From the NCBI GenBank assembly GCA_038496445.1, contig JALMLS010000062.1:62001-126000 (forward strand): a DNA stretch of 64,000 bases, in the 5' to 3' direction. Made by a program: the position numbers and the translations under genes. The notes under the pieces were generated by a model. It did no database searches. It was not told the DNA's origin and saw nothing but the letters and a program-made list of their open reading frames with translations. Below, piece by piece: positions 34,301 through 45,086 of this stretch (position 1 is its first letter; each line of letters opens with the position of its first letter). The DNA is from Trichosphaerium sp. ATCC 40318 (taxonomy: Eukaryota; Discosea; Flabellinia; Trichosidae).

Positions 34301-36438
34301 CTGATATTAAAGCTTGCGCTTCGTACTTTGGCAATATTTGCTTTTAATCCTGTAAAAATCTTGCTGGAAATGTCACTGAACTAAACAACATACCGTTAGA
34401 TTAATACAAAGGTTATAATCTTAAACGTACCGTAGAAGCGAGCAATTGTTTGTTTTCATAAAACGCAACAGGAGCCAAAAAGTACTGACGATGTGTTTGA
34501 TCAGTTATACCATTAGCAAATGCCTTTGTTACTGAATCTGGAATTGTTTCGCACTTGCTTAAATAATACGCAAGGCAAGGAGATAATGATGGGAACACAG
34601 CTACTGACTTTTCACTTGCTTGTATTTTAGCAATAGCATTCACAGCAAGTTCCTATTTTTACGTTGTTAGTACTTGTTGCAAATTTCTGTTTGAGTCACG
34701 TGCCAATACATTAGAAGGTAATCCAGGATGATATAAACTTGTCAAAGCGTCAAGTACACCTACACGCTCATATGGGTATCCTAACTTTCCTCCAAGTTTT
34801 TTAGCCATTAAAGTAACTTGTGCTGATATCTTTTCAATATTTTCTGTTGATTCTCTCCAACACCTTTGAATAGAACCTGTCAATAACCAAAAAAACTGAC
34901 ACAAATAAAAAATAATTGTAAATGTAATCTGAAACAAATAAGAGGATAACGTACTTTATCAAAGCAACACTTCGTGTACGCTTGTCATCGTCTTTACCAG
35001 TAATAAATGTTTCAATAATTTTAATAAGATCACCCAAGTATTCGCCACAATCAAGCTTTGCAGCACCACAGAACCTCTCAATTACAGCTTTATATTGTTA
35101 GTATATTACCACACAAACCTACTAGGTATAAAAAACATTATAAAGCTTACCATAAGCAACATCTGAGCTACGTCTCATTTGGCGTGTGAAAGCAGGTAAA
35201 ACAATTTCACCAAATTCTTTAGGTGTGATATTTCTAAACATAGGCATAAAACAATCTTCTGTTGTCTTATCAAAAGGAACCTTGCCAAAAACTAGGCAAC
35301 ACAGTCAACTTTAAACCGCTGAATAATTTTGTTTCAAAAAAAAATGTTTCAATTTTAAATAAATGTGAAAGGCTTTGTTACCACTTCTAAGCACTTAATT
35401 TCTTTTTAGAAAGTGGCAACGCATCACCCTTTATAGGTGTAATGAACATTGTATCAATATTAAGAGGGTCAAAGCAGACTGACGTCTTTGAAGTGTAAAA
35501 AAACCAATACTCACCCCAATCAACAAACCATGAGATTATTGTCTTGCGGTGTGGACTTGCTTCTGTCTTTGGATCAAACACATAGCTGGCTACAAAATGT
35601 ACAGCACGAAATTGATCTTGTGCACTGCTCAAATGCTTTATATACGCTTCAAGAAGAGCTGGAGTCTATTTTTGTTCATTTAGTCGCGAATCTATGAAAC
35701 AAAAAACTTTTGGGCCTTGTCGCGTTTATGCGCTTTAAACTGGCTGTACAATGCACTACGAGGCGTACCTGCTTGAATATATTTCTCAAATTTTTTGCTA
35801 GCTCTTTGCGACACTTTTGATGCTTTGCTTGATATATACTTAGCGAAATACGTCTATGGGGCAATAAAGTAACGCGTACCAACAACATGTAATAATTGAA
35901 GATGAATTTGCCAGTATTTGGCGTCAGCAGCGTTGGTTAGTTTTATAAATTGGTCTGGGTGGACGCTGGCAAATAAAAAGAAGGTACGCATGAGCCCCAT
36001 GCTTGCATCGCTTCCGGTCTTACCCAAACGACCTGCTCGCTATTATTTATTAGCTGTGCTGTAATATTTACGCTTGGATAGCGTTAATAGCGTACTTTGT
36101 TCCATAATTTTACCCACGGCTTTGTTACATGTTTACCATATTGTTTTAGTATAGTGATAATCCATTGCTATGAAAATTAACGCTTATTGTTACTATTTGT
36201 TTTTGTCATACGTGACCCTTGGCACTATGAGCCCAACCGGTTTGGAATAGCACTTTCGTAGCTTCTACCCATGTTTCTACACTTTCGTCAACAAAAACAA
36301 ATCAAAATATGTTTTAAACACTAAAACAATACCCTCGTTTAGAGTATCAAAGTGATCAGCGTATGGAGATACATTAAAATTGTCTCGTGCAGCTAATTGT
36401 TTAATAGCGAGCAACGGGCTTGTTTCGCTCTCAGTCAT
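25323..36438 (-). CDS. GCN1: GCN1-type translational activator (HEAT-repeat protein)
   Basis: The largest gene here, with dozens of exons over 11.1 kb. GCN1 binds ribosomes and GCN20 and recruits and activates the eIF2-alpha kinase GCN2 on uncharged tRNA or stalled and collided ribosomes. Landmarks in order: N-terminal HEAT exons from the ATG at 36438; a Lys/Glu-rich coiled segment (SKKPTKEEREIAEMRKDLAK, about 33100-33200); a run matching the eEF3-like HEAT core (KYVKRGAGYGVGGLAKGLGI near 30800, PYVEHVLPTLLDSVGDRNER near 30560, QPKQLAILLPDIVPLLRKAV near 30270, IGTVIRNPELKRHVPLII near 29880). The GCN2-binding region follows (about 28000-29300) and then C-terminal HEAT repeats ending DFDPESEPTS at 25323. 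Most donors are GTACGT-like. The first five exons match less well but splice in frame. One intron carries a tRNA gene. Confidence 0.9.
30014..30020 (-). terminator. RNA polymerase III terminator of the tRNA-Met gene
   Basis: A run of seven T on the minus strand, four nucleotides past the tRNA 3' end, followed by another T-run at 30002-30009. This is the usual Pol III stop signal. Confidence 0.75.
30024..30095 (-). tRNA. tRNA-Met (CAT anticodon) nested in a GCN1 intron
   Basis: 72-nt cloverleaf, no intron, no encoded CCA. The acceptor stem AGCTTTG pairs with CGGAGCT (two G:T pairs) and the discriminator is A. The D-arm contains the A-box-like TGGTGTAACGG. The anticodon stem GCGGT/GCCGT encloses loop CTCATAA (anticodon CAT). 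The T-arm GAGG-TTCGATT-CCTC contains the B box. A1:U72 is initiator-like. The T54 T-loop, and the lack of three consecutive G:C pairs next to the anticodon loop, are elongator-like. I therefore favour elongator tRNA-Met with an unusual first pair. It lies within the GCN1 intron at about 29943-30226, on the same strand. Confidence 0.88.
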
Positions 36439-36893
36439 TGCATTGAACGAGCTATTAAATTTCTCAAAGGACTAAAGAGAAAAACACCGACCACGTCATT
36501 TCTTGAACCATCCTACATTTTTTACAAAAATGATGTGGCACTTGCGCCGAATTGATACATTACAACAACAATCTAAATGCCCAAGAACTTGACATCAAAA
36601 ATTTTTTTTTTTAACGATGATTTCTTCCTTTCTTTCTCTCAGCGCTGCGATCATTTGAAAGGTTAGTGGTTGAAAGTTGTGTTGTCGAGTCTAAATGTGG
36701 TGTATTTGGGCGTTTGCAGTCAAGAACAGTATTTTGGAACAATTTCGAACTTTACCACAGGCTTTTCGTTGAACGTTGAAGCTTACTTAATATTTTGCCA
36801 AGCCTCAAGTTACAATTCCAAGTACTTGCCTTGTGCCCACAGTTCCTAGCCTTCGAAGCTTTCATACCTAAAAAATACATTGGCTTTAACACC
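36439..36893. promoter_or_regulatory. Divergent promoter region of GCN1 and the F-box/YwqK gene
   Basis: 455 bp between head-to-head start codons. It has a T-rich tract near 36600-36612 and no CACGTG. The plus-strand frame is open from 36795, so the F-box gene could start up to 33 codons earlier. No other gene is seen. Confidence 0.4.
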
Positions 36894-38111
36894 ATGGAAG
36901 ATCACGCTCAAATCAATTTGCTACGCCTCCCAGTAGAGCTACAGCTAGATATATTAGATTTAGACCCTGGATTAGACCTAAAATGGGCTCTTTTATCTAA
37001 ACGGACGGCAATGATGTTAAAATATGATGAAAACCTCAAAAAACATGGAAAATGGGTTAAATACATTGCAACATGTCAGTCAGATGAAAACCGTTATGTC
37101 AATAAAGAATTTCAAGTCGTAGTACAAGAGAACTGGCAACACGGTGAACGACATGGAGACTATAAACGCTATTATGAAAACGGCCAACTAAAGGAACATT
37201 GTTCTTTTTTTCGAGGAAAAACAAACGGAGAGTGTAGATGTTGGTATGGTAATGGCACTTTAGCGGTATCTTGTAGCTATTTAAATGGAAACCTTAATGG
37301 AGAATGTAAGCATTTTCATAAGAAGATAGGTGAAGCTGTACTGAAGAAGTATTGTATCTATGACAACGGTAAAATAGTTGGAGAGTTCAGGACTTGGCAT
37401 TCAAATAAGGTATTGGATGAAAAGTGTTTTTTTGAGAATGGCGTACAAGAAGGAGAATATAAAAAATGGAATGTCCACAGCCAATTAATTGAAGAGTGTT
37501 TTTACATTAAAGGAGAGAAAGATGGAGAGTATAAGAGATGGCATCAAAATGGAGCGTTAGCTGAAAAGTGTTTCTATGTTAAAGGAGTTAAACAAGGGGA
37601 GTATAGACAATGGTATGAAACCTCAACAGATAAGCAAAGGTACACTTATGTTGATGGTGTTTTGGAAGGTAGTTATACTACTTGGTACTCTAATGGTACT
37701 CTTGAGGTTCATTGTAATTATAAAGACGGTTTAAGAGAAGGTGAATATGATTGGTATTTTGAGGGTGTTTTAACAAAAAAGACAAACTATGTTAGTGGGA
37801 GGATTGAAGGAGAGCAAAAGAGTTGGCATCCAAATGGTAAATTATATGAACAATTTCATTTTAGGAACGGTAAGATGGAAGGCAATTATAAGCAATGGCA
37901 TGATAATGGTACGTTATGGAAACAACAAAGCTATGTAAAAGGGAAAAGAGAAGGAAATTATTTACAATGGTATAAAGATGGTTCACTAGAGGTTGAATGT
38001 GTTTATGTAAATGATAAGGCGGAAGGTGTATCTAAAGTATATGATACTGAGGGTAACTTGATACCATTACTGTACACAGAATACCGTGATTACAGAAGGA
38101 ATAAAGAGTGA
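36894..38111 (+). CDS. F-box protein with YwqK/MORN-2-type repeats, intronless
   Basis: Single-exon ORF. I use the ATG at 36894 (MEDHAQINLLRLPVELQLDI), which places an F-box-like helix pair at the N-terminus as in related proteins; an in-frame ATG at 36795 would add 33 residues. From about residue 75 there are some thirteen repeats of 22-24 residues with the consensus GEYKRWYENGQLKE-C-Y-NGK. This is the YwqK/MORN-like beta-hairpin repeat known from bacterial immunity-type proteins and, with an N-terminal F-box, from giant viruses. A role as an SCF adaptor is inferred from the F-box only. No introns. Sequence quality and repeat regularity suggest it is under selection. Confidence 0.82.
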   Translation: MEDHAQINLLRLPVELQLDILDLDPGLDLKWALLSKRTAMMLKYDENLKKHGKWVKYIATCQSDENRYVNKEFQVVVQENWQHGERHGDYKRYYENGQLKEHCSFFRGKTNGECRCWYGNGTLAVSCSYLNGNLNGECKHFHKKIGEAVLKKYCIYDNGKIVGEFRTWHSNKVLDEKCFFENGVQEGEYKKWNVHSQLIEECFYIKGEKDGEYKRWHQNGALAEKCFYVKGVKQGEYRQWYETSTDKQRYTYVDGVLEGSYTTWYSNGTLEVHCNYKDGLREGEYDWYFEGVLTKKTNYVSGRIEGEQKSWHPNGKLYEQFHFRNGKMEGNYKQWHDNGTLWKQQSYVKGKREGNYLQWYKDGSLEVECVYVNDKAEGVSKVYDTEGNLIPLLYTEYRDYRRNKE

Positions 38112-38150
38112 AGAATTTTTTTTATTTTGTCAGGTTTTTTTTTAGAGATG

Positions 38151-39676
38151 TTACTCATTGTCACCTTCAATGACTATTATTGTGTCTTTTGTTTCTTCAT
38201 TATCAGTTTTATTTGTACTGGATAATGACGTAACTTCAGTAGCTGCTTCGTCTTTAGTTACTTTAGATTTTTTTTTGCGTGGTTTTTTTTCACCAACCTC
38301 TTCTGATGATTCATTGTCAAGTTCAGAGCTTTCCTCATCCAAAGCACTTTCGCTATTACCATTGCTTGACTCTCCAGAACTGTCATCTTCGGAACTATCA
38401 TCCTCAGAACTATCATCCTCCGAACTATCATCCTCAGAACTGTCATCTTCGGAACTATCATCTTCGGAACTATCATCTTCGGAACTATCATCTTCTGAAC
38501 TGTTGTCAGCTTCAGACTTTCCTTTTGATGAGCCGTCTGAGCTACTACTATCTTCTTCATGACCACCAGCACGATCATTGTACTTATCTAACTCTTCTTT
38601 AATATCAATCCACTCATCTGTGTCATTATCCATATGTGCAAATAACGCCGCTTCTTCACGATCTTCCTCTGTTTCACGTGTTTTTCGGATGTACCTTAAA
38701 AAAACTGGTTAGAATACAAAACCTCGCTAAAGATTGCTCCGTACTTGGCGCCTTTATGGTTCAACAGTGGTACCCAGAATAACCTCAATGAGCGCTCACT
38801 GTCATAAAGAATTTGATGCTTGCTATGCAAAACTTCTTGCCGAAATCTCTCAACAAGAGGCTTCTTGTAGCGAACAAAACCAAGTTCACCAAGAGATATA
38901 ATAATACGACTTATTCTAAGTTTATTGTGCCCATGATTTGCAAAGTTCCTGAATCTCTTTCTCCAGTTAGTAGGATTACGCTTTATAGTCCCTTTCTTAT
39001 AATTCGTCAATCTTAATCCATAAAAATTGAGCATCATCCTAGACATACAAAGTTAACACTCCCACCAAAGAAAAAAAAAGGAATAAAAAAAAGTGTTTGA
39101 AGAAACGTACATGTAGGACTTTAGAAAGCGAACGTTTATGTACATATTATTACGCATAGCCTTTGCTTCATCCTTACCAAGCTCTTCTGATCTCCAACTC
39201 ATACCTAAACACATAAACAACCGGTCAATTAATTCCGGATTTCCAAAATTTTCCGGCTTTTTTAGGGTTTTCTTTTACCTGGTCCTTCAAAGACAGGGAA
39301 TAACCATTGTATGTATCCGTGATGTCTTTCAAGTCTCCCGTGCTTTGAATACCATGACGTTAACATTGTTTCAATCTTGGCGCCATCTGGCTGAGAGGCA
39401 ATCTCGTTGTTGTAGAATTGGTAGTTTGCCTGTTTTTCTGGTGGTAACGAGCGCTAAGGGTCTCGTAAGTACTGGTGGGTAACTGAACTAGTGACTGGCT
39501 TGTAGCTGACGGTAATAAAAAAGATATTGAAGGGATTCTTAGTCAAAAATGTCAAGTGTGGCGTTGAGGATCAAATGAGTGCTATATACCTTTGCTCTGG
39601 TCGTCCTTGAGTACAAGGATTGAACCGCCCGTTCGCGAGGGTTTCCATAAGTTTCGCTTTGAGGCTGTCGTCCCAT
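38151..39676 (-). CDS. OGFr-domain protein with acidic Ser/Asp repeat tail
   Basis: Minus-strand gene with the opioid-growth-factor-receptor conserved domain. I chose the ATG at 39676 (MGRQPQSETYGNPRERAVQ); the frame continues upstream without an ATG until a stop. The next exon reads NYQFYNNEIASQPDGAKIET, then LERHHGYIQWLFPVFEGPG, the family signature YIQWLFP. The third and fourth carry MMLNFYGLRLTNYKKGTI and HNKLRISRIIISLGELGF, the FYG and HN-LRI-RI--SLGELG landmarks. After an intron of 50 nt the tail is highly acidic, with a DDSSE array, then a KKPRKKKSK basic patch, and stops at 38151. In animals OGFr is a nuclear-envelope/nuclear protein; in microbes the domain has no settled function. 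The opioid-related name should not be read as function here. Confidence 0.85.
38390..38506. repeat. 15-bp tandem repeat (DDSSE codons)
   Basis: About eight consecutive 15-bp units, variants of tcatcttcggaacta on the plus strand, encoding DDSSE on the minus strand inside the OGFr-domain gene. Units differ mostly at silent positions, so the array has expanded and diverged in frame. Confidence 0.85.
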
Positions 39677-39781
39677 AATTCGCTCCCTAAAGTTCTTTAG
39701 TGATATTAAGTATTCACGTAGCGTGTGAGGCGCTTCCGCGACAAGCAAACGGGTTTTTAGTTCAGCGAAAGCCCGAGGTGA

Positions 39782-40007
39782 TCATTGGGTATGCAATGAC
39801 GCAGCTGCGCGCCGAATGTTAACATTGTGTACATAACACCTGTCTAATAATAAATATTTATAGTACGCACCAACAGTGGTAGAGAACACATATGGCGATC
39901 AATATAACCGCGAACGTCTGCAATTTAACAGTCATTAAACGGTTTTACTATTAAACGGCACGTACGCCCGCCAAGGCAATCCCTATAACTTGACCTTGAT
40001 CCACCAT
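39782..40007 (-). CDS. Candidate very small single-pass membrane protein, 48 aa
   Basis: No long ORF covers this, but three short minus-strand exons join in frame: 39966-40007 (MVDQGQVIGIALAG), 39871-39917 (TFAVILIAICVLYHC) and 39782-39839 (ending NIRRAAASLHTQ). The first donor is GTACGT; the second intron would be only 31 nt with donor GTGCGT. The product has one strong membrane span (ALAGTFAVILIAICVLYH) and a basic C-terminal tail. The open frame continues upstream of the Met toward the RPAP3 start, so the N-terminus may be longer. Other frames across exon 2 are also open, so this is a weak call. Confidence 0.3.
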
Positions 40008-40095
40008 GCTGTCCCACCCGTCTTGAAGCTTGTACAAAATGTAGTTGTGGCTTAAGAGTTTCCATTCAGAAAACAAACGCCCATAGTGTACCCAA

Positions 40096-42089
40096 ATGGC
40101 TTCTAAGGACAAATTGAGCAATACCTCAGCAGATGAGGATCTAAATCAATTTCTCACAAGCACAAAAGCGTGGTTGAGTGAATGCGATAAAAAGGAGTCC
40201 AAGAAGGATACTCGCACATTTCTAGAACGTTATCCGTTCCTTGCACCTGAAGAAACCGGCAAAGTATTTAATTTAAGCTTAATGGACATCTTACTTGACA
40301 TAGAAACCAATTAAAACACAACACATTAACTTTGAACCAAAAACGAAGCCAACTAACTCGAACGTATCAAAAGTCTCTAAAAAACCTACGTCAGGCGTAG
40401 ATTATTCAAAATGGGATAAATTCGACGCTGTACGAGCCAGTCTAATAAATTGACAATTAAAAAACAAAAACAGGAAGAAGCACTCAAGTCAGACAACAAA
40501 AAAGAAGCACTGACACTCAAAGACAAGGTATTGTTTTTTATCCAGATAGCCATACATGCATTGTGACTTGCTACTTAGGGTAATGCAAAGTTCAAGCAAG
40601 GCAAATTCAAAGAAGCAATAGACTTGTACGTTTCAGATGATGACATTTTGACAATGTGTCAAAAAAAAAATTACGAGAAAAAACCTCTTTGTTTCTTCTA
40701 ACTCGTGTTGTAGCTACTCTAAGGCTATTGCTATGGATCCTCAAAATGCAGTGTTTCCTGCTAATCGTGCTATGGCTGAGTTAAAACTAAAGAATTTTGA
40801 GAACGTCATAGACGATGCAACATTAGCGATTAAACTTGATAAGAAGTACGCAAAAGCATATCTTCGAAGAGGATTTGCTCGGTTAGAGCTTAAAAAATAT
40901 GCGCAAGCAATGTCAGGTATCACTTAAATAGCTCTAAAGTATGTTATATTAATAAGAAGCCTTTAGATTACAAGACTGTTATCCGTTTGGAGCCTGCTAA
41001 TAAGCAAGCTAGAGCACAATTTGAAAAGATTCAAAAAATTATTAACCAACAAAAAGTCGTTCCTGTAAAATCTATGCAACGCACGTTTCCTTTACAAATG
41101 TTATGTATCCTGATATACTTCACAGCTTCTCAACCAACGCGCACAGAGAAGAACGAAAAAATTCTCATACAACCTATATCAACAAAGAAGAAACAAACGC
41201 CCAAAACATCAACAAATACATTACCTCCAAAACATGTTTACAGAAAACCTCAAAAGGCTACTCAGAAGCCAGTAGAGCCAAGAAAGAAACAACCAAAGAT
41301 ACAAGAAGTCAAAGAAGAAGAGGTAAAGGAAGAAACGCGTAAAACAACACAAACAACTGAAAAAACCAAAAAAGGTACAACTTTTGCTCACATCGATCTC
41401 CTTCTTTTATTTGTTCTAATTTTTTCTTCTTTTACAAAGCACGGTCTTTGTTTGGTGTTCCTACTGCTGCACCAAAGTCATTTCCAGAGTTTGAGCGTAA
41501 CTGGAAGGTTATTAAGAATGAAGGAGAATCTGTTGCTAAGTACTTGCAAATGATATCACCAAAGATATTCCCTAAGCTTATAGATCATCATTTAACCGAG
41601 GATATGTTAATTTCATTTACTAGAGTTATGGCTGATAACAAATATTTCAGGTAAAGAAGTGTAGAACATTTCAAAAAACACGATCTTTTTTTACTGTCCT
41701 TTGTCCCTTTTTTTTTTTTTGTTGAATCAAGACGTATAATAGCTCTGTTTTCTTCTTTTTTTTATAATGATTACGTGTACTATTCACAAATATTCTCGTG
41801 ACAAAGTCATAAAGATATTTTGGTGAAAGGTGTTGCACATGGGTCGTTATCTACTGTTTTCGTTGGTTTTTGCTTTTTTTAAATTTAACTTCTACGTAAT
41901 TACTCACCTCCGCTTAGTGATAAATCTCTTTTAGATTATACTATTGCTTTATCTAAAGTACCGCGTATCTCTACTTTAATTATGTTCCTTGGAAGTACGG
42001 ACAAGGTTTTTCTGAACAGCATACTTGATAGACTAAAATCAATCTGTACAAAGGAACAACTTGTAACAATAAAAAAAGCTCTCACGTGA
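40096..42089 (+). CDS. RPAP3: RPAP3-like TPR co-chaperone (R2TP complex)
   Basis: Hsp90 co-chaperone of the R2TP complex, which assembles RNA polymerase II, snoRNPs and PIKK kinases. The start at 40096 gives MASKDKLSNTSADEDLNQFL. A 42-nt intron (40264-40305) removes an apparent stop. The next exon ends in DYSKWDKFDA, the RPAP3/SPAG1 marker just before the TPRs. TPR units follow: GNAKFKQGKFKEAIDLYS, PANRAMAELKLKNFENVIDD and YAKAYLRRGFARLELKKYAQ. A Lys/Glu/Thr-rich linker precedes the C-terminal RPAP3_C domain (KSFPEFERNWKVIKNEGES, then DYTIALSKVPRISTLIMFLG), ending KKALT at 42089. Domain order and length match the family. About seven exons. Confidence 0.85.
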
Positions 42090-42315
42090 CGAAACTATAA
42101 AAAAGTTAGAACAACGATCCTGTGTTATGACACTAAAATGCGTATCTCACTCACAGTTTCTTTGTCAAGAGGTACAATCTCGTCACGTACTTCTAAGAGT
42201 GCAGTAGAGAGCGCACAAGTTGAAAAAAACAGGGTGCGAAAGTCTGTGTTTTGTAAAATGTGGGTCAATTTTTCACAATCACGTTTGCTTCCTGTCGATT
42301 GAACCTTGTTTCGTT

Positions 42316-44860
42316 ATGTCGCTCAGTTATCAAAAAACTATTGCGCTATGCGCAATAGTAGTATTATTCTATGCAAATAATGCTCTTGCCCAAGCTCCGA
42401 TTATCACCAGTTGCCCGGCCCTTACTACAGTACGTGATGAGTATCATAGCATCGAACTACAAAAAAAAAAATTAGACTTGTTGTTTCTTGGACCTAAATA
42501 ATATCACGTGGAGGCTTATAAATATAAACGAGCATATTTTTGAATAAACAAAGGTAATCTAATGAATTGTTTAATTAGAGTGGATGTCAGCCAATAATGA
42601 ACCCTATGAGTTCAATAACATCAGGATGTCCAGAGCAGATGATTGAAAATCTATCTCCACCAGTACGAACAAAAATACAATAACCAAAGGTAGATTTTCT
42701 TTCTTTCTTACTCTTTTTTCTTTTAAGACTCTTGGTACTGGTTGTACTCGCATGGATACGTTTACTTTTACGGTAACGAGAAGAGACCTTTGTTGTTTTG
42801 TTCCGTCACGTGATTATTATTTTCTCACGTGATATTTAAGGTCACTGACCCATGTAACATGTTGACGGATATGTGTTCATTCACTGTCGCAAGAAACCAA
42901 CCTAATATCCCGCCTACGCTTTTCCAAGGTGTTGATCCGCGTGTACCTCTCGTTGGATACTTACCTTGTGGCTCCGATACATCATCAAGCGTTCTTGGTT
43001 CACCTCAGGTACGCAAAACCAAAAAGGAAAAAAATCGTAAAAGTCTCACGTAAAAATAGCATTTTAGTTTTTTTTTTGTTTACAAAATTCTCCTTTTGTG
43101 AAGCGCTTTTTTAACTTGATATTTATAGTTCCTTGATGATTGTGATGGTCTATTTCAAGGTCAGGAAGAAAATACACAAACAGACGATGGTTGTATCACT
43201 ACAATTGATCGCGTCTTTACCGGTGTAGACTCTTGCAATGCAGCTGTTATGTTCAACCAAGTTATCTTTGTAGCAACAGATAGTGACCGTAAGTATGAAG
43301 GTCACCTTCAAAAAAACCTCACGATGATTTACGCACTCCTTCAATCGCTTGTTTTTTGTGTAATCTCCGATCTCTTTTTCTTAGTACTTTTTTCGTTTTT
43401 CTCGTGTTTTTGTTGGTACAGTTTTATTCGTCTAACGTTTGGACTTAGCACCAACGCTTACGCCTCCCGCCAATATTGACTTCGTTGGCGATCCAAATAA
43501 TCTCCCACCACCAACTGTTCTCGGTCAAGCAAGTTGTGTTGATCCTTGCAGTAATACAACAACAAACTGGACAGACGCAATAACATCAGTAAACCCAACT
43601 GTAGTGACTAGGTACCAGATCTTTTTTTGAACAAATTGCTGTTTTGTAGAATGTGTTTTATTTTCTGGTTTACCACAAGCACATCATACATGATAGTTTA
43701 TCGAGACGTAAACTAGTAAATTTTTTTTTTGCGTAAATTATCACGTGATGTTTTTGTTTTTTGATTGGAAAATCGACTGCAAAAAAACTTGAAACTCCGC
43801 CTTACTGTATGTTGGTGACTTATTTAAGGACATTCAATTGTTATGATGAATGTATGAACTTGGCTGCAGCTGTAGGTCAACAAATCACAATTGTTCCACC
43901 ACCAACAGCAGCACCACCACCAACAGCAGCGCCTACAGCCGCACCAACCTCAACTCAAATCTCAGGCGATCCTCACTTCCGAGGATTCCTCAATCAAATC
44001 TATGATTTCCGTACGCAGGCGGCTCAACCTAACGCCCCTACTCTCCCATAACATCTCAATACCTTACAATCGCTTTATAATAGATGGAACACCAAATGCT
44101 ATGTTTAATTTGATAACATCCAAAGACCTTCAAATCAACTCATTGTTTCTCGACTCTGACTTGATTAAACGTGCAAACAAACTCCGTACTTATATGGGAG
44201 CTATCGGTATCACTTCAGCTCAAGGAAAAGCAAAGATTAGTATCGAATGTGACCGTGAAGAGGTTCGTTAAAATGAACATTTCAAAAAACCAAAGCTGTT
44301 AACAAATGTGTAGGGCGAAAGACATATCAAAGTAAACGGTGTTGAAGTCACTCCAGGAGATCACTTTAAGTTCGGTAAAACTTCTTTCAAAATGACCCAT
44401 GCCAAGAATGGAAGGTATGAAACGAAGTGTTAATCCAGTGAGTGCTCATGTTCCTTAGATGCGTATTTTCCACACCTGTATTGCAGTTGTCTATTAGATT
44501 TTCAGTATCAACTTACTCCAGTTGTCATCTTAACATGAGGGCTAAGCTCTTAGCTAAGCCACCTACGCCTATGCATGGTGTTTTGGGACAAACTACAAAC
44601 CCAGAAAAAGCAAATCTCGAGGGAGACGGTGATCAAGGAGTTGGTGTTGTTGATGTACGCTAAAAGTAGTTTTTCCTTCTTTCTTTTTTTTTTCACATCA
44701 CTTACAACTTTTTTTCAAAAAGGGCACGTGGGAAGAATACCGCCTTACTTCTGATGATCTTTTCGGTACTGATTTCAAGTATAATCTATACACTGGCGAG
44801 AGAGAAAGTTACAAAAACCTTCAACCAATGGAAGACCCAGAAGACGCTATTTCCGATTAA
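42316..44860 (+). CDS. Secreted multidomain protein: HYR-like modules and a vWFD-like domain
   Basis: The ATG at 42316 gives a good signal peptide (MSLSYQKTIALCAIVVLFYA, cleavage near ALA-QA); an in-frame Met 32 codons upstream would bury it. The early exons form a Cys-paired HYR/Ig-like module (CPALTTV ... FTFTVTDPCNMLTDMCSFTV). The middle exons are Cys-rich (FLDDCDGLFQGQEENTQ, SCVDPCSNTTTNWTDAI). A PPPTAAPPPTAAPTAAPTST spacer leads to GDPHFRGFLNQIYDF, the opening motif of a von Willebrand factor D-like domain. After it come beta-rich exons (DGTPNAMFNLITSKDLQINS and HIKVNGVEVTPGDHFKFGK) and an acidic end (MEDPEDAISD) at 44860. Several TCACGTGA palindromes lie inside its introns. Probably extracellular matrix or surface; function unknown. 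Some exon joins, near 42500-42800 and 44400-44560, are uncertain. Confidence 0.65.
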
Positions 44861-45086
44861 AGAAAAAAAAAAGTGATAACTTTTTTTGTAATGTCGGATT
44901 AACGTTCGCCACCCCCTTTTAGCTAAAATACAATCTTTTCGAAATAATGCAGTATGTATCTTTGAGATTTGGTGGGTCTTCAGGGAGTTAATCACAAATA
45001 GAAAAAAGGGTTTGGTAAGCTGGTATGAGGTATAGTACATTTATTTTAGGAGGTGTTGTTACAATACAAGGTTTTTAGAGCTTAAG

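Noticed and set aside
38158-38602. Plus- and minus-strand repeat ORFs opposite or alongside the acidic tail
   Set aside because: They are alternative readings of the 15-bp DDSSE codon array and have no independent support.
38710-38760. A 23-nt ultrashort intron in the OGFr-domain gene (GTATTC...TTTAAG)
   Set aside because: A donor GTACGG slightly upstream gives a 50-nt intron that keeps the same downstream frame and includes the CTAAC branch-like sequence, so no ultrashort intron is needed.
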